A DNA stretch of 64,000 nt from JANMDU01 sp043777675 (lineage in GTDB: Bacteria; Pseudomonadota; Gammaproteobacteria; Burkholderiales; Burkholderiaceae_C), in NCBI GenBank assembly GCA_043777675.1, contig JAYWHR010000065.1, positions 30,188 to 94,187 on the forward strand, given 5' to 3'. Under the pieces are notes generated by a model, which did no database searches, was not told the origin of the DNA, and saw nothing but the letters and a program-made list of their open reading frames with translations. The translations under genes and the position numbers were made by a program. This document shows positions 41,850 to 49,507 of this stretch, one piece after another. Positions within the stretch are counted from its first letter, which is position 1. Each line of letters opens with the position of its first letter.

Positions 41850-43439
41850 TCAGTGGCGGAAGTGCCGCACGCCTGAAAACACCATGGTGACACTACGCTC
41901 GTTGGCCGCCTCAATAACCTCTTGATCGCGCATACTGCCGCCGGGTTGGATCACGCATGTCGCGCCTGCATCCACAACGACATCGAGGCCATCGCGGAAT
42001 GGGAAGAAGGCGTCTGACGCTACCGCTGTGCCTTGCAGGCTTAAATTTGCGTGGCCAGCTTTGATGCTTGCGATGCGCGCGGAATCCAAACGGCTCATTT
42101 GGCCTGCACCTACGCCTAGGGTCATGCCGTCTTTGCAGAAGACAATAGCGTTAGATTTTACGAACTTGGCCACTTTCCATGCGAAGAGCAAATCTTGCAG
42201 CTGCTCTTGTGTCGGCTGGATTTTGGTGACGATTTTCAAATCACTCAGGTGCAATTCATGATTGTCTGCGGTCTGCATCAAAAGGCCAGAACCCACCCGC
42301 TTGATATCCATCACGTTTTGGCCTCTGCTCCAAGCGCTATCGCCACCGGCAGGTAAGCTGATTTCCAGCACACGCACATTCGCCTTCGCCTTGAACACTG
42401 CCAAAGCTTGCGGCGAATAACTCGGTGCAATCAGCACCTCTACAAACTGCTTCGAAATCTGGAGTGCAGCGCGCTCATCCAGCGGGCAGTTCAAAGCAAT
42501 GATGCCACCGAAGGCTGATGTGGGATCAGTTTGAAAAGCCTTGCAGTAAGCGGCCAAAGCGTTTGCTGCAGTAGCCACGCCGCAAGGATTGGCATGCTTG
42601 ACGATCACGCACGCTGGCTGAGAAAAGCTCTTCACGCATTCCCAAGCAGCATCCGCATCGGCGATATTGTTGTAAGACAATTCTTTGCCTTGCAGCTGTT
42701 TGGCTGTGACGAGCGATCCTGGTGCGGGATGCAAATCACGATAAAAAGCTGCAGCTTGGTGAGGATTTTCGCCATAGCGCAAATCTTGCAGTTTGACGAA
42801 CCTTCCGTTGGTTTGAGAAGGAAACGTGCTTCTAGCCGGCGTATTACTTGCGCTAGATGCTTCGAAATCGATAGCAGACAGATAATCACTGATCGCACCA
42901 TCGTAATTGCTGATGCGGTTGAATGCCGCCACGCTGAGTGCGAATTTGGTTTTTTTCGAGATGCCGCCAGCTTTGAGCTCAGCGATCACGCCAGCGTACT
43001 GCGAGGCATCGGTGAGCACGGCCACATCATTCCAATTCTTCGCTGCGCTGCGTACCATCGCCGGGCCGCCGATATCAATGTTCTCAATGGCATCTTCTAA
43101 CGTGCAGCCGGGTTGAGCAACTGTGGCTTCAAACGGATAAAGATTCACGATCAGAATATCGATTTGCTCGATGGAATGCTCTTTGAGTGCTGCCATATGC
43201 GCAGGCAGATCACGCCGAGCCAGCAATCCGCCATGCACTTTGGGATGCAGCGTTTTCACGCGGCCATCTAGCATTTCGGGGAAACCAGTGACTTGCGCAA
43301 TTTCAGTCACAGGCAGACCGTTGTCAGCTAAGAGTTTGGCTGTGCCGCCGGTGGAAATCAAATCCACCTTTAAAGCATGCAGTTCGCGGGCAAGCTCGAC
43401 CACGCCGGTTTTGTCAGACACAGAAATCAATGCACGCAT
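41850..43439 (-). CDS. purH: AICAR transformylase / IMP cyclohydrolase
   Basis: Bifunctional enzyme for the last two steps of IMP synthesis. The N-terminal cyclohydrolase domain begins ALISVSDKTGVVELARELHA and has STGGTAKLL and DGRVKTLHPKVHGGLLARRD. The transformylase domain starts after about 205 with LRYGENPHQAAAFYRD and ends with SDAFFPFRDGLDVVVDAG and QPGGSMRDQEVI. Between the domains (about 187-204) a dispersed repeat supplies EASSASNTPARS. At 529 residues it is close to the usual size. It follows fis and dusB on the same strand, a common betaproteobacterial order. Confidence 0.95.
   Translation of the reverse strand: MRALISVSDKTGVVELARELHALKVDLISTGGTAKLLADNGLPVTEIAQVTGFPEMLDGRVKTLHPKVHGGLLARRDLPAHMAALKEHSIEQIDILIVNLYPFEATVAQPGCTLEDAIENIDIGGPAMVRSAAKNWNDVAVLTDASQYAGVIAELKAGGISKKTKFALSVAAFNRISNYDGAISDYLSAIDFEASSASNTPARSTFPSQTNGRFVKLQDLRYGENPHQAAAFYRDLHPAPGSLVTAKQLQGKELSYNNIADADAAWECVKSFSQPACVIVKHANPCGVATAANALAAYCKAFQTDPTSAFGGIIALNCPLDERAALQISKQFVEVLIAPSYSPQALAVFKAKANVRVLEISLPAGGDSAWSRGQNVMDIKRVGSGLLMQTADNHELHLSDLKIVTKIQPTQEQLQDLLFAWKVAKFVKSNAIVFCKDGMTLGVGAGQMSRLDSARIASIKAGHANLSLQGTAVASDAFFPFRDGLDVVVDAGATCVIQPGGSMRDQEVIEAANERSVTMVFSGVRHFRH
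42834..42876 (+). repeat. Dispersed short repeat, copy 9 (in frame in purH)
   Basis: AGCCGGCGTATTACTTGCGC followed by a block ending TTCGAAATCGATAGC. The core matches the family with several changes. It is read in the less common sense within purH and falls between the cyclohydrolase and transformylase domains. Confidence 0.7.
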
Positions 43440-43490
43440 GTGCGCTCCCTGAAAGTTATAGAAATGGATTCACTGCTGCCCACAAGCGCA

Positions 43491-43724
43491 TCACAGCATC
43501 TGGTGTTCACCGAGCTTTTTGCGCAGCGTGTTGCGATTCATGCCAAGCCATTCTGCGGCTTTGGATTGGTTGTTGCCTGCTTGTCGCATCACCACCTCCA
43601 ACATCGGCTTTTCCACAACGCCAAGCATCATGGCATAAAGCTCATGCGGTGTCTCGCTGCCGAGATCTTTGAAATACGCATCCAAACCGTGGCGCACACT
43701 GTCTTCAATATTTTTTTTGCTCAT
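43491..43724 (-). CDS. fis: Fis family nucleoid-associated DNA-binding protein
   Basis: A 77-residue protein whose C-terminal half is the Fis helix-turn-helix: MLEVVMRQAGNNQSKAAEWL followed by GMNRNTLRKKLGEH. Fis bends DNA and regulates stable RNA and growth-phase genes. It lacks much of the N-terminal beta-hairpin arm of E. coli Fis, as other short betaproteobacterial Fis proteins do. It begins 4 bases after the dusB stop; the dusB-fis pair is an old operon in gamma- and betaproteobacteria. Confidence 0.94.
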   Translation of the reverse strand: MSKKNIEDSVRHGLDAYFKDLGSETPHELYAMMLGVVEKPMLEVVMRQAGNNQSKAAEWLGMNRNTLRKKLGEHQML

Positions 43725-43728
43725 ACGC

Positions 43729-44802
43729 TTAACTCAAAACATCCGTCTCTTCTAATAGCAACTTGGCGCGATGCACCGGCAATCGATCCATCTGCTGCGC
43801 CAAACCATCAAAGTAATCTGCAACTGCCTCGTGCTGTTGTCGCGCATCGTCAACAGCGTTCATCTGTTGGCGAAATGCTTCGCCGCCTGGCAGCTCACGC
43901 ACATACCAGCCAATGTGTTTGCGTGCGCTGCGCACACCGGTGAATTCGCCATAAAGCGTGTAATGTTCCAGCAAATGCGCGAGCATAGCGCGGCGCACTT
44001 CGGCCACCAGTGGAGGCGCAAGGTGTTCGCCAGTGCGCAAAAAATGCGTGATTTCTCTAAAAATCCATGGCCTGCCCTGCGCTGCGCGGCCAATCATCAC
44101 GGCATCTGCGCGTGTGTAATCCAGCACCGCTTTGGCTTTCTCTGGAGAATCTACATCACCATTGGCCACCATCGGAATGCTTAAGCGGCTTTTGATTTCG
44201 CCCATTGTTTCGTATTCGGCCACGCCTTTATAGCCCTGCTCGCGCGTGCGACCATGAATCGTGAGCATTTGAATACCTGCATCTTGCGACGCCAAGGCAA
44301 TACTCATCGCATTTTTTTGCGAAGCACACCAGCCTGTGCGCATCTTCAGCGTCACCGGCACGCCGTGCGGCTGGGCAGCCTGCACGACAGCGGAAATGAT
44401 CTCTAGCGCGAGTTTTTCGTCTTGCATCAATGCCGAGCCCGCCCACTTATTGCACACCTTCTTGGCCGGGCAGCCCATATTGATATCAATGATCTGCGCG
44501 CCATGCGCAATGTTGTAGGCCGCTGCCTCAGCCATCATTGAAGCATCGGTGCCTGCGATTTGTACGGCGATGGGTGCAGATTCACCTTCATGATTAGCGC
44601 GGCGCGAAGTCTTCAAGCTCGCCCACAAATCTTTGCGCGAAGTCACCATCTCGCTGACCGCATAGCCTGCGCCAAAAGATTTGCACAACTTGCGAAACGG
44701 CAAATCAGTCACACCAGCCATCGGCGCGACAAACACCGGATTGACTAACGGATAAGGGCCAACCACAGGACCGAGGAGGCGACCTGATTGCTCGGTATTC
44801 AT
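43729..44802 (-). CDS. dusB: tRNA-dihydrouridine synthase B
   Basis: FMN enzyme reducing uridine to dihydrouridine in tRNA. The 357-residue protein has FVAPMAGVTDLPFRKLCKSF near 28-47, the catalytic cysteine loop DINMGCPAKKVCNKWAGSAL near 111-130, TLKMRTGW, TIHGRTREQGYKG and NGDVDSPEKA. The C-terminal helical domain recognises tRNA. The frame opens at a GTG at 44865, but the ATG at 44802 gives the normal N terminus. It leads the dusB-fis-purH group and diverges from the YqaA gene with 66 bases between starts. Confidence 0.95.
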   Translation of the reverse strand: MNTEQSGRLLGPVVGPYPLVNPVFVAPMAGVTDLPFRKLCKSFGAGYAVSEMVTSRKDLWASLKTSRRANHEGESAPIAVQIAGTDASMMAEAAAYNIAHGAQIIDINMGCPAKKVCNKWAGSALMQDEKLALEIISAVVQAAQPHGVPVTLKMRTGWCASQKNAMSIALASQDAGIQMLTIHGRTREQGYKGVAEYETMGEIKSRLSIPMVANGDVDSPEKAKAVLDYTRADAVMIGRAAQGRPWIFREITHFLRTGEHLAPPLVAEVRRAMLAHLLEHYTLYGEFTGVRSARKHIGWYVRELPGGEAFRQQMNAVDDARQQHEAVADYFDGLAQQMDRLPVHRAKLLLEETDVLS

Positions 44803-44868
44803 GGGGGATCTGTTGTCTGAAATTGCTGAAAAAAGAGGCACGAGTATACTCCGGAGCACGCCCACACT

Positions 44869-45354
44869 ATGGAAAATTTACCTTCTTGGCTTCTTATACT
44901 GATGGCATGGCTGGCTCTCCCCCAGTTTGGCCTGTCCACGGTCTTCATCATCTCCATCATCTCGGCCACCTTGCTACCGCTAGGCTCTGAGCCAGCGGTA
45001 TTTGGCTTGATCAAGCTCAATCCTGATCTCTTTTGGCCGGCGATTTTAGTGGCAACAGCCGGCAACACCGTTGGGGGAGCGATAGATTGGTGGATGGGCT
45101 ATGGCGCTCACAGCGCGATAGATAAATATAAAGGTCGCTCAATCCATCTCAGAGTACTTCAATGGCTGGAAAAACTCGGGCCCAAGGCTTGTCTGCTGTC
45201 TTGGCTACCAGCTGTGGGCGACCCGCTCTGCGCCGTAGCAGGGTGGCTACGCTTGCCTTTTTGGCCCTGCGTGGGCTACATGCTGATTGGGAAATTTTTA
45301 CGGTATTTGATGATGACCACAGTTTTACTTTGGATTTTTCCGATGACCAAGTAA
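44869..45354 (+). CDS. YqaA family (DedA-like) membrane protein
   Basis: A 161-residue inner-membrane protein with about four hydrophobic helices. The short DedA/VTT core is visible: IISIISATLLPLGSEPAVFG, ATAGNTVGGAIDWWMGYG near 66-83, then LPAVGDPLCAVAGWLRLPFW near 114-133. These glycine and proline motifs resemble the re-entrant loops of lipid-transporting DedA proteins. E. coli YqaA has no settled function. It converges on fau. Confidence 0.88.
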   Translation: MENLPSWLLILMAWLALPQFGLSTVFIISIISATLLPLGSEPAVFGLIKLNPDLFWPAILVATAGNTVGGAIDWWMGYGAHSAIDKYKGRSIHLRVLQWLEKLGPKACLLSWLPAVGDPLCAVAGWLRLPFWPCVGYMLIGKFLRYLMMTTVLLWIFPMTK

Positions 45355-45364
45355 GTGCGACGCT

Positions 45365-46114
45365 TCAAGCCGGCCACATCTGCCCATGATCCGTGAGGAT
45401 CGCATCCAGCGGCACGTCATGCGACTCCGGCGCGAACCCGCTCACATAGCCGTTCGCAAAACCCAAACCCACCGTGAACGGCCTTGGTGAAATCCCGGCC
45501 AAGGTTCGGTCATAAAAACCACCGCCATAGCCCAGTCGAAAGCCTCCCGGCCCAAAGCCCAAGCACGGTACGAGCAGCAAAGTGGGCATGACGATATCTG
45601 TGTCTTTCGGCTTGGGGATATCGTAAGCATCGTTTTCCATCGGGCAGCCTGGCCACCAAGCGTGAAATTGCAAGGTTTTGTGCAGCTTGTCCACCACTGG
45701 CAGGCCAATCTTGCGGCGCGAGGCTAGCGGTCCTGCCGGCAAGGCTGCATGTGCCAAGGCTTGTTGGCTGTTGTCCATCAAAGTTGCTATAAATTCAGTA
45801 GCACTCTGCGCATATTTGATGCCGGCTACAGGCTGATTTTCCTTCAAAAACTGCGGCTCGAGAGGGTTTCCCACCTCTGGCGCGGCACTCTCCAGACCGG
45901 AGCCAAGTAGCGCATCTTCTTGCCAACGATAGAGCGCTGGCAGTGCATCGAACTCGCCCTTGATCGGCCAATATGCGCCAATGACCTCATCAGGCCGGCT
46001 GACCAAAAACGCACGCAGCACGTGCTGCAAATCCGCACCGCGCTCAAAACGATCGGGCAAATTCAAGCGCTCTTCAATAAGCCTGAGGCGCTGCGCTTTT
46101 TTTTCAGCATTCAT
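45365..46114 (-). CDS. fau: 5-formyltetrahydrofolate cyclo-ligase
   Basis: ATP-dependent conversion of 5-formyl-THF to 5,10-methenyl-THF. The 249-residue protein is longer than the usual 180-200. It has GAYWPIKGEFDALPAL near 45 and the ATP/folate motif FGPGGFRLGYGGGFYDRTL near 187-205. The extra length lies mostly in a central insertion that includes AGIKYAQSATEFIATL (about 93-108), encoded by a dispersed repeat. The ATG at 46114 is preferred over a TTG at 46129. Its start codon is 9 bases from the start of slt on the other strand. Confidence 0.92.
   Translation of the reverse strand: MNAEKKAQRLRLIEERLNLPDRFERGADLQHVLRAFLVSRPDEVIGAYWPIKGEFDALPALYRWQEDALLGSGLESAAPEVGNPLEPQFLKENQPVAGIKYAQSATEFIATLMDNSQQALAHAALPAGPLASRRKIGLPVVDKLHKTLQFHAWWPGCPMENDAYDIPKPKDTDIVMPTLLLVPCLGFGPGGFRLGYGGGFYDRTLAGISPRPFTVGLGFANGYVSGFAPESHDVPLDAILTDHGQMWPA
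45785..45852 (+). repeat. Dispersed short repeat, copy 10 (in frame in fau)
   Basis: TGCTATAAATTCAGTAGC, CTCTGCGCATATTTGATGCC, GGCTACAGGC and a T/A tail. Read in the fau frame it encodes AGIKYAQSATEFIATL, in an insertion that most cyclo-ligases lack. Confidence 0.85.
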
Positions 46115-46123
46115 AATGTGGGT

Positions 46124-48175
46124 ATGCAAGTATTTAAGACGTTCATTCTGGCAGGTTTGTGCAGTATTTTTCTCTGTGGCGCTGCTTTCGCTCAGACACA
46201 GCGTGGGGATGAAGCCATCGTGCAGATGAGCGACGCTTCAAAGCGCGGTGATAAAGCGCGGCTTACGGCTTTACTCCCGCAAGTGCGCGGCCATGCGCTT
46301 GAGCCTTGGGGGGTGTATTGGGAAGTCAAGGCGCGGCTGCAAGAAGCCAACGGCGCGGAAGTGCAGACTGCGATGCAGAGCATGGCGGGCACCTATCAAG
46401 AGGATCGATTGCGCAATGATTGGCTGCTTTTGCTCGGGCAAAGGCGCGATTGGGGAAATTTTTCCAGCGAGTACGCCAAATTCCGAATGAATGACGACCG
46501 CGAAGTGCGCTGTTATGCCGTGCATATTGATCGCTTGCGCGGCGCAATTTCAGGCGAAGCGGCGGCGCAAGAGGTGCTTCGCAATTGGTATGGCATGCGT
46601 GATGCGGATGATGGCTGCACGCTCGCTGCTGCATCGCTTTTAGAAGCCAAGCAAATTTCAGCGCTTGACGTTTGGAAAGAAGCACGTTTATCGATTGAAG
46701 GCAACCGCGCCCGCGCTGCTGCCAATGCTGTAACCATTGTCTCGCCCGAATCAGCATCTGCTATTGGCGAAATCAACGCCAATCCAGCGCGCTATTTGAG
46801 CGCACGCGCAACAGCCGCTGGCAGCGTGCGCAAGGAGCTCATCGCGCTCGCACTGATCAAAATGGCCAGTAATGATGCCGACGCTGCTGCTGGAGCACTC
46901 GATACCAAATGGTCAGTGCATCTCACGCCAGAGGAGCGCAGTTGGGTTTGGGCGGTGATTGGCAAGCAAGCCAATCTGAAGCTCTTGTCAGTTGCTGGCG
47001 ACTATTACGCCAAATCCCGCAACGACCATTTGAACGATGATCTGCTGGGCTGGAAAGTGCGCACTGCTTTACGCGCCACAAGCGCTGCGCAAGGCTGGCC
47101 CGTGGTGCTCGCTGTTGTGAATGCGATGAGCGAAGAAGGCAAGAAAGAGAGCACTTGGGTTTATTGGAAAGCTCGAGCTTTGCGCGAAATGGCGAAAGGC
47201 AAGCCTGAGTTGGTCAATTCAACGCCACAGAGCATCACGCCGACGATGGTGCTTCGGCCAGAACTGCAAGAAGCGCAAAATCTTTTTGAGAGCATTGCCT
47301 CAGTGCGCGGTTTCTATGAAATCCTCGCCACTGAAGAACTAGGTAAAAAAGCTGCACTATCTGGCATGTCTACTGCTTTGAGTGCTACAGAAAAAGAAGC
47401 ATCGCGTATGAATTCAGGGCTCAATCGTGCCCTGTATGCGATTGCCATCGGCCTGCGCTCAGACGGTGTTCGCGAATGGAATTACACGACAAACTTGCAC
47501 ACTCGCGGCGGTATGAGCGAGCGCGAACTGCTCGCAGCCGCTGATTTTGCGTGCACAAGAGAAATCTGGGATCGGTGTATCAACACCAGCGAGCGCACCA
47601 AAGAAGCATTTCACGCTGATCAGCGCTTCCCCATGCCTTTCCGGGATGCCGTCGTCAAGCGCAGCCGGGAAATCAATCTCGATCCCGCTTACGTGTATGG
47701 CCTGATTCGCCAAGAATCTCGCTTCATCATGGATGCACGTTCAGTCGTGGGTGCATCCGGCCTCATGCAAGTCATGCCAGCGACGGCTCGGTGGACAGCC
47801 AACAAAATCGGCTTGAATGGTTTCACCATCGATCAACTCAACAACCGAGACACCAACATCGCTATCGGTACAGCCTATCTTAAGCTCGTGCTTGATGATT
47901 TTCAAGGCTCATCACCGCTGGCCGCTGCTGCCTACAATGCTGGCCCGAACCGGCCACGCGCATGGCGAGGATCGGCTGGAAGCCCCACCATGGAAGGCGC
48001 AGCTTGGGCAGAAAACATTCCCTTTGCCGAAACGCGCGATTATGTGAAAAAGGTTGCTGCTAACGCCACAGTCTATGGCCTCATTCTTGGCGGTCAGCCA
48101 AGCCTCAAAGCGCGCATGGGCACAGTTGGCCCGCGTGAAGGGAGCTTGCCTGAGCCCAATCGTGATATTCCCTGA
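46124..48175 (+). CDS. slt: Soluble lytic murein transglycosylase
   Basis: Periplasmic enzyme cleaving peptidoglycan with formation of 1,6-anhydromuramic acid. The 683-residue protein starts with a signal peptide (FKTFILAGLCSIFLCGAAFA). A long helical superhelix follows, about 30-500. The C-terminal lysozyme-like domain has the catalytic glutamate in YGLIRQESRF near 527, then GASGLMQVMPATARW and AAAAYNAGPNRPRAWRG. The frame is open upstream into fau on the other strand, but the ATG at 46124 gives a proper signal peptide. There is no ribosome binding site in the 9 bases to the divergent fau start. Confidence 0.93.
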   Translation: MQVFKTFILAGLCSIFLCGAAFAQTQRGDEAIVQMSDASKRGDKARLTALLPQVRGHALEPWGVYWEVKARLQEANGAEVQTAMQSMAGTYQEDRLRNDWLLLLGQRRDWGNFSSEYAKFRMNDDREVRCYAVHIDRLRGAISGEAAAQEVLRNWYGMRDADDGCTLAAASLLEAKQISALDVWKEARLSIEGNRARAAANAVTIVSPESASAIGEINANPARYLSARATAAGSVRKELIALALIKMASNDADAAAGALDTKWSVHLTPEERSWVWAVIGKQANLKLLSVAGDYYAKSRNDHLNDDLLGWKVRTALRATSAAQGWPVVLAVVNAMSEEGKKESTWVYWKARALREMAKGKPELVNSTPQSITPTMVLRPELQEAQNLFESIASVRGFYEILATEELGKKAALSGMSTALSATEKEASRMNSGLNRALYAIAIGLRSDGVREWNYTTNLHTRGGMSERELLAAADFACTREIWDRCINTSERTKEAFHADQRFPMPFRDAVVKRSREINLDPAYVYGLIRQESRFIMDARSVVGASGLMQVMPATARWTANKIGLNGFTIDQLNNRDTNIAIGTAYLKLVLDDFQGSSPLAAAAYNAGPNRPRAWRGSAGSPTMEGAAWAENIPFAETRDYVKKVAANATVYGLILGGQPSLKARMGTVGPREGSLPEPNRDIP

Positions 48176-48757
48176 TCACGCAGGGGCAGAGCTGGAGGGT
48201 ATGGAGTTAGCGAGTGCTTCGTTGGTATTTTGATCTGTGCAGAGATCAAGTTGCATCGTAATCATATTAACCAATGTAGTAACACTCGGCTTACCAGTTT
48301 CCATCTGAAAATGCGACGTCTCACGATACAACGGATCGCGTTGCGCATACAAATCTCTTAAACGCTGCATTGGATCTACACCTTGCAACAGAGGACGATT
48401 TCTGTCGTTCCTCAAACGCTTGTACAAATCCTCTGGGCTAGAGCGCAAATAAACGACTCGTCCGGCATGATGAAGCAGCCGTCGATTGGTTTCGCGAATC
48501 ACCGCGCCACCGCCAGTTGCTAAAACGAGGTTTTGAGACGCAGTTTTGGCGTGACCATTTACAGTGTCAGCTAAAACTGACTCCTCCACATCGCGAAACG
48601 CTGCCTCACCCTCACGCTCGAAGTATTCTCTGATCAAGCACCCTAAGCGCTGCTCAATCAACTGATCCGAGTCCAGATAAGAAGCCGACAACTTGCGCGC
48701 AAGCTGCCGGCCAACTGTGGACTTACCGGAACCGGGAAGGCCGATGAGAATGATCAA
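48176..48757 (-). CDS. aroK: Shikimate kinase
   Basis: Phosphorylates shikimate in the chorismate pathway. The 193-residue protein has P-loop IGLPGSGKSTVGR at 5-17, the shikimate-binding DSDQ near 31, FRDVEESVL and LATGGGAVIRE near 82. The start appears to be a TTG at 48757, 9 bases after the lipoprotein stop; no ATG or GTG can supply the first beta strand. It is downstream of the pil operon, where aroK often sits in proteobacteria. Here a lipoprotein gene is placed between pilQ and aroK, and aroB does not follow. Confidence 0.93.
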   Translation of the reverse strand: MIILIGLPGSGKSTVGRQLARKLSASYLDSDQLIEQRLGCLIREYFEREGEAAFRDVEESVLADTVNGHAKTASQNLVLATGGGAVIRETNRRLLHHAGRVVYLRSSPEDLYKRLRNDRNRPLLQGVDPMQRLRDLYAQRDPLYRETSHFQMETGKPSVTTLVNMITMQLDLCTDQNTNEALANSIPSSSAPA

Positions 48758-48766
48758 ATCTTTGAC

Positions 48767-49465
48767 TTAATTAGTATTTGTACAATCGGTTCCGACACCA
48801 TAAGGTGAACGCAAAAACGGTGTAGATACTGTTTCATCATCTCCAGCGGCATAATTAGTCCGCAGTAAAAAGCTCGCGTTACCTTCACTTCCTACGACCT
48901 TAACATTTGCGATTAAACGGTAGTCGACCCAGGTTGCATGCCGTTTAGGATAGCGAACCAAAATTCTAATGTTACCGTTTGCATCTGTCACGTTGGATCC
49001 TTCGATTGTCGCTGTGACTAATGCTTTTGCAGGGTCTAATACACCGTTACCGTTTAGATCTTCACCTGAGTCCAATACATCGTTATTATTTTTATCCTCT
49101 CCAGCGCAAAAATGCTCTGTATAGCCAGTGACTTTGTTGGTACCGTCGCGGGTAAATCTTCCCTTGTAAAACCCTGGGTACTGTACTGATAAACTGATGG
49201 TTGCTCCTGTAACTGGCAGACCATTTGAAGTAGCGACAGTAGCCGCGAAGCGCTCTGCGTAAAAAATTGGATCAGAATTATCTATCTTATCGCCTGTTGC
49301 GATAGCAATAGAAGCTGCTACTCCAGGGCCAGCAGTGAACGTTATAGTTTGGCCGTTATTTGTTGTTGCCGATCTAGAACTAGAGCCAGGATTACCACCG
49401 CCAGCTCCACAGGCAACCAAAATGCTAGCCAAAAATATAATAGTCAAGTACTTAGATAGTTTCAT
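48767..49465 (-). CDS. Lipoprotein with Ig-like strand pattern and a calcium-loop motif
   Basis: A 232-residue exported protein of unknown function. The signal ends in lipobox ILVAC, with Cys near 19, followed by a Gly/Ser linker. The body is rich in beta strands with alternating Thr/Val (ATVATSNGLPVTGATISLSV), as in bacterial Ig-like domains. A double Asp/Asn loop near 128-148 (DKNNNDVLDSGEDLNGNGVL) looks like two calcium-binding EF-hand or thrombospondin type-3 loops. It lies 42 bases after pilQ and is probably transcribed with the pilus genes. A role in secretin or pilus assembly, or in adhesion, is inferred only from position. Confidence 0.78.
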   Translation of the reverse strand: MKLSKYLTIIFLASILVACGAGGGNPGSSSRSATTNNGQTITFTAGPGVAASIAIATGDKIDNSDPIFYAERFAATVATSNGLPVTGATISLSVQYPGFYKGRFTRDGTNKVTGYTEHFCAGEDKNNNDVLDSGEDLNGNGVLDPAKALVTATIEGSNVTDANGNIRILVRYPKRHATWVDYRLIANVKVVGSEGNASFLLRTNYAAGDDETVSTPFLRSPYGVGTDCTNTN

Positions 49466-49507
49466 GGGTATCCTAATAAGAGCGGGGAACTTTAATAATT
49501 GTAATCA

